From contig DATMFV010000084.1 of NCBI GenBank assembly GCA_035555975.1, positions 22,146 to 86,145 on the forward strand: a stretch of 64,000 bases of DNA. The letters run 5' to 3'. The notes under the pieces were generated by a model. It was not told the origin of the DNA. It saw only the letters and a list, made by a program, of their open reading frames with translations, and searched no databases. Both the position numbers and the translations under genes were made by a program. This document shows positions 35,824 through 43,004 of this stretch, in pieces. Each line of letters starts with the position of its first letter. The first letter of the stretch is position 1. Source of the stretch: DATMFV01 sp035555975 (lineage in GTDB: Bacteria; Verrucomicrobiota; Verrucomicrobiia; Chthoniobacterales; Chthoniobacteraceae).

Positions 35824-35927
35824 CTTATTCCCAAACTCGCGAACGAGAACTTGCGGCAGGTCTGAGCCCGCTAGGGAACCTGCTCGGACCGCTCGCGCCA
35901 AGCGAGAGCAAGAGCTTTGGGAATAAG
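35824..35927. repeat. MITE-like element, copy 1 (104 bp)
   Basis: It begins CTTATTCCCAAA and ends TTTGGGAATAAG, giving 12-bp terminal inverted repeats. Inside are two small hairpins (around CTCGCGAACGAG and CTCGCGCCAAGCGAG). A second copy lies at 38227-38331 in the same orientation with nearly the same sequence. No ORF is contained. Confidence 0.7.
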
Positions 35928-35997
35928 GTGTCGGATAACCCTTTCAAAAACAAATCCGTCCCCTGTTCAGTGGCTCCTATTCCCACTTGGAGAACGA

Positions 35998-36582
35998 TCA
36001 TTCCATTTCTCTGACCGCCTGGATGATAACATCCCTGGCTTTGGGAAAGATTTCCCGATAAACAGCCGGTACGATCGCCCGATCCGCCGCAGCCATCAAC
36101 TCGGCGGAAGTCACCCTGCTTCCAAAGACTTCGCGCTCAAGGCGCACCATCTGCCGTACATCTTCCAAATCCATCGCGTCCCCTCGACCCATTTTGGACA
36201 CGATCAAGTCCAGCATCCGCGGCCGCCAGACCTTCAAGCGTTCGAGCCCTGCAATCGGCAGAAACATTAGATGATTCTGCCATTCAGGCGTCAGCGTCAC
36301 TTCCTGCTCAGGAAAGATATGGGAAATATAGAGACCATCGGGTTCCATTTCCCTGTTGGCCGCTTCAATCGCGTTCCAGAAATCCTCATTTGCTTCGATC
36401 ATCAGTTCCAACTGTGAGGGAATGATAATATCCACGTCGTTGGTCTGCCTCGCCTTCAAATGATCCGAACCCATTGGATCGAGCATCATCGCGGCAGACC
36501 CAAAGACAATGATCTCGATATCCGTCGTCAGATGACGATCCAGGACAGCAACGATTCGCTGCGCATTATTCATCTCAGCCAT
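35998..36582 (-). CDS. DUF6036-like nucleotidyltransferase
   Basis: 194 residues. IEIIVFGSAAMMLDPMGSDH carries the GS motif of the nucleotidyltransferase fold, followed by TNDVDIIIP with the paired Asp metal ligands. Later VWRPRMLDLIVSKMGRGDAM and DLEDVRQMV are typical of the AbiEii/DUF6036 group, whose members act as toxins or defence factors by nucleotidylating RNA or protein. The gene starts 13 bases inside the end of the upstream gene (36570-37097), the usual arrangement for a two-gene module. It is bracketed by the two MITE-like copies. Confidence 0.65.
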   Translation of the reverse strand: MAEMNNAQRIVAVLDRHLTTDIEIIVFGSAAMMLDPMGSDHLKARQTNDVDIIIPSQLELMIEANEDFWNAIEAANREMEPDGLYISHIFPEQEVTLTPEWQNHLMFLPIAGLERLKVWRPRMLDLIVSKMGRGDAMDLEDVRQMVRLEREVFGSRVTSAELMAAADRAIVPAVYREIFPKARDVIIQAVREME

Positions 36583-37097
36583 CGAGTGCGCAGCCAGGTA
36601 CGAACAGGATGACGCCCGATTTTGGTCATGCGGGTTTCAGAAGTCAACCGGGAAAGGCCGGGAAGGAAAGCTGCCTCCTCAGACGACGGCAAAGCTGGCG
36701 ACAAAAGCGTTTCCCAGTAACCCGGATGGTCGTCAAACTCGAAACCCAACCGGGCGATGTGTGCCAGGCGATCAGCGACGCCAAAATAGTCGGCGGCAGC
36801 TAAGATCATCTCGGGGTGATTCCCCAGGTCGCTCAAAACCATGGCACCACAGCGAATGGCCTGAAACGTCTCTCCATCGCGAGGGCCATGAAGCAGCGCC
36901 ACCCCAAGCACTTCATGAGGCAGGTCGGCCCGCTCTACGCTCCCCGATGAGAACGTCGGGAGAAGCGGGGCATAGTGCCGACAACCATGACCAATGGCGA
37001 TCCGCATCAAGCTTTCACGATCCAGACGCGACGCAGCCTGGCACGCTTCAACAACAGCGGACCGCCCGATCGCAGGACTAAAGGTGAGGCCGGACAC
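36570..37097 (-). CDS. hypothetical protein paired with the nucleotidyltransferase
   Basis: 175 residues from 37097. Helical: VVEACQAASRLDRESLMRIA, GVALLHGPRDGETFQAIRC and MILAAADYFGVADRLAHIA. It ends in a basic tail (KIGRHPVRTWLRTRWLR). I do not recognise the family. It overlaps the downstream nucleotidyltransferase by 13 bases, so the two are co-translated; a partner or antitoxin role is possible but not shown by any motif. Confidence 0.5.
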   Translation of the reverse strand: MSGLTFSPAIGRSAVVEACQAASRLDRESLMRIAIGHGCRHYAPLLPTFSSGSVERADLPHEVLGVALLHGPRDGETFQAIRCGAMVLSDLGNHPEMILAAADYFGVADRLAHIARLGFEFDDHPGYWETLLSPALPSSEEAAFLPGLSRLTSETRMTKIGRHPVRTWLRTRWLR

Positions 37098-37158
37098 AGG
37101 CCTACATTAACGTATGGGCGGCCCGTAGGCAAGGCGTTTGCCCCTTCTCCACAGTAGG

Positions 37159-37440
37159 TCATTTGCGGTGGACACGACTCGAAACCGGCTTCTTTGCGAG
37201 CTTGGTCGTCTTCGGAGTCTCCGGGGCAAAAAATTCGTGCAGTTCCAACGAAAATGCCGCAGCCAACCGCTCAACCGTACTCACCCAAATCTCCTTCTTC
37301 CGGCCCGATTCGATTTGTTGGAGAAAATTCTGAGAAAAATCGGCGATTTCAGCCAACTCCTGTTGCGTCAACCTGTGACGCAGGCGGAGTTCACGGAGCC
37401 GAAAGCGAATAAAATCGAGGGAGTTCACCCCAGCGATCAT
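37159..37440 (-). CDS. XRE-family helix-turn-helix regulator
   Basis: 93 residues. A canonical Cro/CI-type HTH spans about residues 12-66: RELRLRHRLTQQELAEIADF, SQNFLQQIESGRK, VSTVERLAAAFSLELHEFF. The C-terminal tail is basic (KTTKLAKKPVSSRVHRK). It lies divergent from the SLOG gene (64-base gap) and upstream of the nucleotidyltransferase pair, so it may repress both. Confidence 0.8.
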   Translation of the reverse strand: MIAGVNSLDFIRFRLRELRLRHRLTQQELAEIADFSQNFLQQIESGRKKEIWVSTVERLAAAFSLELHEFFAPETPKTTKLAKKPVSSRVHRK

Positions 37441-37504
37441 GGGGGTAAATTCTTGACATTCTTACCAGTGATCACTTGTATTTCCCGGCGAACTTTTCCC
37501 CAAA

Positions 37505-38104
37505 ATGGACGAAACCCTAAAATCACCTCCGACCATCCCACTCCTTTCCGAGCTTCGGACGCTCGTCTCTGCCTCCACCAAGTACGCCGGAATCGGCTCA
37601 CGGCAGGCGCCCCCGGCCGTTCTGGCCCTGATCGTGGAAATCGCCAAAAACCTCGCCTTTCGCGGTCTTACCCTGCGGAGTGGTGGTGCGCCGGGCGCTG
37701 ATACCGCTTTTGAAACAGGATGCGACCAAGGACGCGGCGAAAAGGAAATTTTCCTCCCCTGGAAAGCGTTCAACAACCATGCCTCGCCCTTTGACCCCCC
37801 TCCTGAACAAGCCGAATGGATCGCCGCACTCTGCCATCCCAACTGGCGGAACTGCAACGCAGCCGCCAGAAAACTACACGCCCGCAACTGCCAACAGGTC
37901 TACGGCGTCAACCTTGACGACCCCGTCCATTTTGTCCTCTTTTGGGCTCCGGAGAAGGATCACTCCGTCCAAGGCGGAACCGCTACCGCCGTCACGCTTG
38001 CCAGGAGGATGAACATTCCGACCTTCAATCTGTGGCAACCGGATACCCTCAAAGCATGGTCAACCCTCGTCAGAATCGAAAAGAGGAAATATCGTTCCTG
38101 CTGA
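37505..38104 (+). CDS. SLOG-family (DprA/YspA-like Rossmann) protein
   Basis: 199 residues. TKYAGIGSRQAPPAV is followed by LAFRGLTLRSGGAPGADTAF and HFVLFWAP, and GGTATAVTLARRMNIPTFNL. The GIGSR and SGGAPGAD boxes are the nucleotide-binding loops of SLOG proteins, which sense or process nucleotide-derived ligands and are often found in phages and defence loci. It is divergent from the XRE gene. No second effector domain is present in this chain. Confidence 0.7.
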   Translation: MDETLKSPPTIPLLSELRTLVSASTKYAGIGSRQAPPAVLALIVEIAKNLAFRGLTLRSGGAPGADTAFETGCDQGRGEKEIFLPWKAFNNHASPFDPPPEQAEWIAALCHPNWRNCNAAARKLHARNCQQVYGVNLDDPVHFVLFWAPEKDHSVQGGTATAVTLARRMNIPTFNLWQPDTLKAWSTLVRIEKRKYRSC

Positions 38105-38226
38105 CGCGCGGCCTTCCGGAGTAATGGCGAAAAGGAGATTCCATCTCATGACCACCGATCTTCTGAGAAAGACAGGCGGTCCGTCTTCCTGAAGCCGAAA
38201 GATCCATCCGCCTGATTTCATTCCAC

Positions 38227-38331
38227 CTTATTCCCAAACTCGCGGAGCGAGAACTTGCGGCAGGTCTGAGCCCGCCAGGGAACCTGCTCGGACCGCTCGC
38301 GCCAAGCGAGAGCAAGTGCTTTGGAAATAAG
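38227..38331. repeat. MITE-like element, copy 2 (105 bp)
   Basis: Nearly identical to 35824-35927 and in the same orientation. Ends CTTATTCCCAAA and TTTGGAAATAAG (one mismatch). The match of the inverted ends extends outward to CACCTTATT here. The internal hairpin reads CTCGC-GGA-GCGAG. The 2.3 kb between copies holds the nucleotidyltransferase pair, XRE and SLOG genes. Confidence 0.7.
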
Positions 38332-38384
38332 GTGCTCCCATTCCAAAATTATCCCAGAACTTCGTTTCGACCCGCCCGTCGAGT

Positions 38385-39128
38385 TCAATCCGGCCCATCG
38401 CATCCAAGACTTTCAGCAATCTTCCTGCGAAGCTCCGCAAGATCATCCGGGAGAGGAGCGGGAGGAGAGATGGCCTCGCAAATCTTCGGTGAAACCGACT
38501 GCATCTCGGGAAGTAAACCCTTCAAATGAGCCGTCGCCCTGCGCTTCCGATACCAGCGGGAAACCCGTTCACATGACGTCAGCCCATCGGTCATCAACAT
38601 CCGCCGAGCCTTCGTAACCGTCGATGAAAGATTGAATCGCACGATGTCTCCCGTACTCACAGCAAAGTCCACTGCCTGCCCGTGGCAAATAAACAACGCC
38701 CGTTCATAGCACTCAAGAATCCGCCTTTCCTCATGGCCTGCGGTCAGCGCCTCCAACGTATAGCAAAAGGCCGTACGGCGCGAAAAAATGACCTTGCAGT
38801 TATCCCAGTGTAAACAGGAAAGCCGCCCAAGCATGGCGAACGCTTTCCTCCGCAACGGCGAAGCATCTCGCGACCTTTGGATTGCTGGCTCCGGGCGACG
38901 TAGCGCGACATCGCGCACCGCGCCGTCTTCCGCTAACGGCTGAGTTCCGAAGGAACCCTTCCCATATGGAGCATCATCACGGAGTCTGCCCTCTTGTAAA
39001 GCCCCTGAAAATCGCCCGGCTTTTTCAAAAAACAAAGGCAAGGGTTGATCCGGAAGCGCGTTGGGTATTACCGTCCGATGGTTTGTCATCCTCTCCATAG
39101 ATAGATTATTTGTTAGGTTATAATCCAT
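38385..39128 (-). CDS. hypothetical helical protein
   Basis: Up to 247 residues; the first ~95 look poorly coding, and an internal ATG (MLGRLSCLHWDNCKVI, about 38832) may be the true start. The C-terminal ~150 residues look like real protein: YTLEALTAGHEERRILECYE, VDFAVSTGDIVRFNLSSTVT, LTSCERVSRWYRKRRATAHL and DDLAELRRKIAES. I do not recognise the family. It ends 53 bases from MITE copy 2. The N-terminal extension may be an artefact or a decayed region. Confidence 0.45.
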   Translation of the reverse strand: MDYNLTNNLSMERMTNHRTVIPNALPDQPLPLFFEKAGRFSGALQEGRLRDDAPYGKGSFGTQPLAEDGAVRDVALRRPEPAIQRSRDASPLRRKAFAMLGRLSCLHWDNCKVIFSRRTAFCYTLEALTAGHEERRILECYERALFICHGQAVDFAVSTGDIVRFNLSSTVTKARRMLMTDGLTSCERVSRWYRKRRATAHLKGLLPEMQSVSPKICEAISPPAPLPDDLAELRRKIAESLGCDGPD

Positions 39129-39264
39129 TTACCTGATGCGAACTGCGCTGATACGGGAGCAAGTTCCGCATCAACGAAGAATTTTTGAAACCAATAGAAA
39201 GAAAGAGCAAGCTGCGCCGGTAAGAGAGCACATTCAGCCGGGCCTTCGGTCAATATCAGCCAAT

Positions 39265-39468
39265 ATGAAGCTGGTTTTACATGTTCAAGGAGAAGAGGCG
39301 GACCAAAAGAATCTTCTCCTTTACATGACAAGGGAGGGATTCTTTGAGGACAAGATAACCCGAAGTGAACTCCGCTCGTTGGCGGCAACGATCCATCAAA
39401 ATCTGGAAATCCTGGAAGCCGTTCCCTCGGGGTGCGAAGTCAGCCTGGAGATTCCTCCGACCCCATAA
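39265..39468 (+). CDS. small hypothetical protein
   Basis: 67 residues from ATG 39265 (an earlier ATG at 39136 is also open). It reads MKLVLHVQGEEADQKNLLL, then LRSLAATIHQNLEILEAVP, with a plausible helix and strand mix. No family is recognised. It precedes the excisionase and integrase genes on the same strand, a common place for small accessory proteins of integrative elements. Confidence 0.35.
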   Translation: MKLVLHVQGEEADQKNLLLYMTREGFFEDKITRSELRSLAATIHQNLEILEAVPSGCEVSLEIPPTP

Positions 39469-39638
39469 TTTCGCTTTCCATGATCGCGAAGCTCCTGTTC
39501 CGGGGCATCGCCGCGTCGTCTGCGCGCACCTTGTTGCGTCAGAGTTTGGATCATCCGGCCAAAACCCGCGGCTAAAAACGCCGAAAGTTGCACCCAGGTC
39601 GGCGCAAGCATCCCTTCGAAATGCGGGATACTCGGTCC

Positions 39639-39863
39639 ATGAGTATCGAAAAGAGAAAACCACCATTGGATGACGAGCAACTGATTGACTTCGAGGAAGC
39701 GGCTCGGCTGCTGGGGAATATTTCGGGCCGGACGGTGCGGCGGTTGATTGCGGCGGGGGAACTCCCGAAGCCGGTCAAAGTTTTGAGCGTCCCGAGGCTT
39801 TATCGATCGGACGTTTCGGGTTATCTTCAGCGCCTCAAAGACAAACGCGGCAGAAACCGCTGA
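39639..39863 (+). CDS. excisionase/AlpA-like MerR-type DNA-binding protein
   Basis: 74 residues from ATG 39639. IDFEEAARLLGNISGRTVRR followed by GELPKPVKVLSVPRLYRSDV is the winged helix-turn-helix of AlpA/Xis-type factors. The stop lies 21 bases before the integrase start, so they form one unit. It probably directs excision (recombination directionality factor) or regulates the integrase. Confidence 0.75.
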   Translation: MSIEKRKPPLDDEQLIDFEEAARLLGNISGRTVRRLIAAGELPKPVKVLSVPRLYRSDVSGYLQRLKDKRGRNR

Positions 39864-39884
39864 CTTTTTACCCGGAAGACTCTT

Positions 39885-41192
39885 ATGATTTGCACAGTTT
39901 TCAAACCGAAACGGATCAAGGATGGGAAGACGGTGGTTGCGCGGCTCTATCGCGGGCGGTATCGGCTCGACGGGGAGAGGGTGATGCGGGATGTACCGCT
40001 CAATACGCCGGACAAGCGGGTGGCGCAGCAGCGGCTTGAGGAGATCGTCAAGCGCAAGCAGATGGAGGCGGAGGGAATGATCCCGCCGGAGTCGATACGG
40101 GAAGCGTCGGCGATGCCGCTGAAAAAGCTGCTTTCGGAGTATCTGGCGGATTTGCAGGCGCTGGGGCGCTCATTTGATTACGTCTATATTGTCGAAAAGC
40201 AGATCGTACGCTTGGCGAAGGAATGCCGTTGGGCGACGCTGAAGGACGTGACGGCAGCGTCATTTTCGCGCTGGCGTGCGGGGCAGCGGAAGGCGGCGAA
40301 GACGCTAAACGAGTATTTGACGATCATGAAGGCGTTTCTCAACTGGCTGGAGCGTCACGAGAAGCTGACGAGCAGTCCGCTCAAGTGCGTGGAAAAAGTG
40401 CAACAGGCGGGGCGGCAGGTGCGCAAACGCCGTGCGCTCACGGCGGAGGAGATGACGCGGCTGCTCTCGGTGGCGGGGCAACGTCGCCCGGTTTACCTGG
40501 CGGCGGTTTATACGGGGCTCCGACGCGGGGAGTTGAAAGCGCTGGAGTGGGGCGATGTGCGGCTGGATGGAGAGAAGCCATTTCTGCTCGTTCGGGCCTC
40601 CACGACGAAAAACCGCAAAGACGCCACGATGATGATTCACCCCGATCTGCTGGCAGAACTGCGGGCGATGCGCCCGAGCGACGCCGCGGCGCACCAGAAG
40701 GTCTTTGAGGATCTGCTGCCGAATATGGATCAATTCCGCCGTGATCTGGCCAAAGCGAAGATCGAGTTCATCAACGAACGCGGCCTGCGGGCGGATTTTC
40801 ACTCCCTGCGGCACACGCTGGCGACCAACCTCGCCCTTGCGGGAACGGCTCCCCGTGTGGCGATGGAGGTGATGCGCCACAGCGATATCCGGCTGACAGC
40901 GAACGTCTACACCGACGCGGGGCTTTTGCCCGTCTCCGATGCCGTGACGAAGCTCCCCTCGTTTGGCGAAAAATCGGACCCTCCGGCTGCTCTCGTTGAC
41001 TCACAAGACTCACCAATAGACTCACAAAAAATGTTCCGGACGAGTCATGCCGGGTCCGGCCCTGTCCCAGGTTGTGAGTTTTCGGAGTTTTCTCAAACCC
41101 TTGAAAATCAGGGTCTTCCGCCGGTTTTGTCCGGCTCTGTCAAGCCAGGTCCGGAAATCGGAATTGGCTGCCTTACTAGGACTCGAACCTAG
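39885..41192 (+). CDS. int: tyrosine-type site-specific integrase of the island
   Basis: 435 residues. The SAM-like core-binding domain spans ~80-175. The catalytic domain keeps the set: Arg in TGLRRGEL (213-214), Lys242, HSLRH (His306, Arg309), His332 and the nucleophile Tyr342 (NVYTD). Past ~365 the sequence is an unstructured tail with DSQDSPIDSQ. The last 22 residues are coded by the att repeat and the TAG stop (41190-41192) lies inside the tRNA-Gln T-arm. In the excised circle the frame would read on for 58 more codons (see 3633-3809). The gene reads toward the tRNA, the usual orientation for an integrase next to its attachment site. Confidence 0.9.
   Translation: MICTVFKPKRIKDGKTVVARLYRGRYRLDGERVMRDVPLNTPDKRVAQQRLEEIVKRKQMEAEGMIPPESIREASAMPLKKLLSEYLADLQALGRSFDYVYIVEKQIVRLAKECRWATLKDVTAASFSRWRAGQRKAAKTLNEYLTIMKAFLNWLERHEKLTSSPLKCVEKVQQAGRQVRKRRALTAEEMTRLLSVAGQRRPVYLAAVYTGLRRGELKALEWGDVRLDGEKPFLLVRASTTKNRKDATMMIHPDLLAELRAMRPSDAAAHQKVFEDLLPNMDQFRRDLAKAKIEFINERGLRADFHSLRHTLATNLALAGTAPRVAMEVMRHSDIRLTANVYTDAGLLPVSDAVTKLPSFGEKSDPPAALVDSQDSPIDSQKMFRTSHAGSGPVPGCEFSEFSQTLENQGLPPVLSGSVKPGPEIGIGCLTRTRT
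41125..41189 (+). repeat. right attachment repeat (attR), 65 bp
   Basis: Direct copy of 3568-3632. Its last 25 bases are the 3' end of the intact tRNA-Gln gene on the minus strand, and its first 40 bases lie beyond the tRNA 3' end inside the integrase reading frame. Confidence 0.85.
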
Positions 41193-41238
41193 ACAAACAG
41201 ATCCAGAATCTGCAGTGCTACCATTACACCATAAGGCA
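41165..41238 (-). tRNA. tRNA-Gln (anticodon CUG)
   Basis: 74 bases including an encoded CCA. Acceptor TGCCTTA pairs with TAAGGCA, the D arm contains GGTGTAATGGTAG, the anticodon stem GCAGA/TCTGT encloses the loop TTCTGGA with anticodon CTG, and the T arm CTAGG-TTCGAGT-CCTAG is perfect. Discriminator G. It is the integration target of the island: its 3' end faces the island and is duplicated at 3608-3632. Confidence 0.93.
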
Positions 41239-41274
41239 TTCGGTGTTGCGAGCGCCCGGCTCGCAGGAGAGGTG

Positions 41275-41303
41275 TTTATAAGGGAAGGTCGGGGTCGGGG
41301 CAA
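41275..41303 (-). promoter_or_regulatory. probable tRNA-Gln promoter
   Basis: On the minus strand, TTGCCC and TATAAA are separated by 17 bases, ending 36 bases before the tRNA 5' end. Both boxes and the spacing fit a sigma-70-type promoter. Confidence 0.5.
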
Positions 41304-41308
41304 CCTAA

Positions 41309-41341
41309 AATTTCTTAAAAAACGTTTTTTTAGAAGAAATT
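41309..41341 (-). terminator. probable terminator of the lolA operon
   Basis: AATTTCTT and AAGAAATT flank an AAAAAA/TTTTTT stem with a small bulge, 55 bases after the lolA-like stop and upstream of the tRNA. The long A/T stem is unusual in this GC-rich DNA; termination is a reasonable but unproven reading. Confidence 0.4.
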
Positions 41342-41395
41342 CGAGTTGCCGCGCCGGGAAAAGGTTCGGATCGGATGGTACGGCGTGGGGCAACC

Positions 41396-42139
41396 CTATT
41401 TCCCGAGCGGTTTGCTGACGTTGACTCCTTCAGGAGGGGTGAACTCGAAGGTCGAGGCCGGAAGGCTGGTGCGGCGAACGTTGTGGTACTCGGTCACGAC
41501 GGCGTCGCCCTTGGGCATCTGGAACTCGGTGCGGCGCACGTCGAGATCGGCGTCGAGATGGACGGTGAGGCTCTTGACGATCCGGCGCAGGTTGCTCTTT
41601 TTCGGGGTCAGCGTGATGACGAAACCGTCGTTTTCACCTTTTGTGGCGGTGAGATGGTAGTACCGCTCCACCTGCCCGAAGTTCAACCCGGCGGTCAGGG
41701 CGGCCATGGCGTCGTCGAACATCGCGCGCTGGCCCAGCGTGTAAAGTTCGGCTTCCTTGAAGTTGGGATAGTAGAGCCAGAGCACCTTGCCGTTGCTGAC
41801 GGTCAGGCTCGGGTTGCTCCCCTTGACCTCGCGGCGAAACCGGTTCGGTACGGTGAACGCGATGGTTCCCTCGCTGGCGACCGGCTTTTTCAGAAGCCGG
41901 GAGTTGCGGCTTTCGCTGAAATCAGCCTGCAAAGAGGGGGCGCGCGCTTTGAGCGCGTCGAGCCGCGCGAGCAACTCGGTCTTGGCCTGGGAGTCCAATG
42001 GTTCGCCCGCCTTGGCCCGGGCGGTCCCGGCCGGGACGGCGGCGTTGGCGTGATGGTGAAACGGGAGGGGCGCGGCGACGCTACAAAGCGCCAGCGCAGC
42101 GAGGAGAGGACGCAGCAGCGGTTTTCCAGATCGGTACAT
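41396..42139 (-). CDS. LolA-like outer-membrane lipoprotein carrier protein
   Basis: 247 residues from ATG 42139; an upstream ATG at 42181 is possible. Signal peptide LLRPLLAALALCSVAAPL. The mature part has the LolA half-barrel pattern: QADFSESRNSRLLKKPVASE, GTIAFTVPNRFRREV, KVLWLYYPNFKEAELYTLG and PKGDAVVTEYHNVR. It overlaps the acyltransferase gene by 59 bases and is the last gene of the MMPL-LPLAT-LolA run, a trio also seen in aryl-polyene-type lipid clusters. It would carry a lipid or lipoprotein across the periplasm. Confidence 0.7.
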   Translation of the reverse strand: MYRSGKPLLRPLLAALALCSVAAPLPFHHHANAAVPAGTARAKAGEPLDSQAKTELLARLDALKARAPSLQADFSESRNSRLLKKPVASEGTIAFTVPNRFRREVKGSNPSLTVSNGKVLWLYYPNFKEAELYTLGQRAMFDDAMAALTAGLNFGQVERYYHLTATKGENDGFVITLTPKKSNLRRIVKSLTVHLDADLDVRRTEFQMPKGDAVVTEYHNVRRTSLPASTFEFTPPEGVNVSKPLGK

Positions 42140-43004
42140 AATTAAACCATTGTTCAGGATATTGCCCAATGATGGCCTCAAACGTGGAGGCCACCCGCTG
42201 GGTGTTCTGTAAAAGCTCTTCCCGGCGATCGGCCCGGTCGGCCTCCATCGCGACCGCTTCCTGGGCGAAAGCGTGATAGCCGCCGGTTTTTTCCTGGACC
42301 ACGAAGGCCGGGATCACCGCCGCGCCGGTGTGTCGCCACAACAAGGCGGGCGCGCTGGAAAACGGGGCGACGCGGTCGAAAAACCCGACCGGCAGACCGG
42401 TTTCGCCATAGGGACGATCCACCAGCATACAGACGATCTCGTTGCGACGCAATGCGCCGATCATCTCGACAAACGAAAAATGATCGCTCCCGACGGCGAT
42501 GGTCCGGATGCCGAGCCGGCGGCGGTAGGCGTCGCGCATCCGGGTCAGTTCTCCGGTCGGTTCCTCCAGCGTGACGATGTTGACCGGCCATCCGTCGAGC
42601 GCCAGGAGCGTGCCGCCGAGTTCCCAGTTGCCGAGGTGCGCGGTGACGAGGATGACCCCCTTGCCCGCTTCGCGCGCGGCGTGCAGGTGCTCCATCCCGT
42701 GCCACCGGCGCAGGAGGGGGCGGATCGCTTCCCCTTCGTTGGCGGCGCAGAAAAAATAGTCGCCCAGCATCCGCCCGAAGTTGCGGAAATTGGAACGGCA
42801 GACGCGGTCGAGCCGGGTGCCGTTGATGCCGGTGATCTGTTTGAGGTTCCCCCGCACCGCAGCGCGCGAACGCTTGTTCTGCCAATACCCGGCGAAGCCG
42901 AGCGTCCCGCCGATGCCCCGGCAGACGGCGCGCGGCAACACCCGCGCAAGGCGGTAACCGAGCGCGAAGCTCGAATGGTGATAGCCGGGGTGTTGCGTGC
43001 TCAT
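42081..43004 (-). CDS. LpxL/HtrB-like lysophospholipid acyltransferase
   Basis: 307 residues from ATG 43004. Motifs of the Kdo2-lipid A acyltransferase type: RNFGRMLGDYFF, GVILVTAHLGNWELGG (the His and Glu of the HxxxxE-type site), and CMLVDRPYGETGLPVGFFD followed by APALLWRHTGAAVIPAFV. A second long frame to 43463 opposite the MMPL gene is a shadow. The start overlaps the MMPL gene stop by 4 bases, so an acylated lipid is probably the export substrate of that transporter. Confidence 0.82.
   Translation of the reverse strand: MSTQHPGYHHSSFALGYRLARVLPRAVCRGIGGTLGFAGYWQNKRSRAAVRGNLKQITGINGTRLDRVCRSNFRNFGRMLGDYFFCAANEGEAIRPLLRRWHGMEHLHAAREAGKGVILVTAHLGNWELGGTLLALDGWPVNIVTLEEPTGELTRMRDAYRRRLGIRTIAVGSDHFSFVEMIGALRRNEIVCMLVDRPYGETGLPVGFFDRVAPFSSAPALLWRHTGAAVIPAFVVQEKTGGYHAFAQEAVAMEADRADRREELLQNTQRVASTFEAIIGQYPEQWFNYVPIWKTAAASSPRCAGAL

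Larger units (their letters stand above)
3568..41189. mobile_element. tRNA-Gln-integrated genomic island, ~37.6 kb
   Basis: The ends are two direct copies of a 65-bp sequence (3568-3632 and 41125-41189). The right copy includes the last ~25 bases of an intact tRNA-Gln gene; the left copy is followed by unrelated sequence, so it is a tRNA 3'-end remnant. A tyrosine integrase and an excisionase-like gene lie against the tRNA end. This is the standard geometry of integrases that use tRNA 3' ends. Cargo: a glycan utilisation locus, a Hachiman system, a small regulator/nucleotidyltransferase module and several mobile-element fragments. No conjugation genes are seen, so transfer would need help in trans. 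Related glycan genes left of 3568 could mean an older or nested insertion. Confidence 0.82.
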
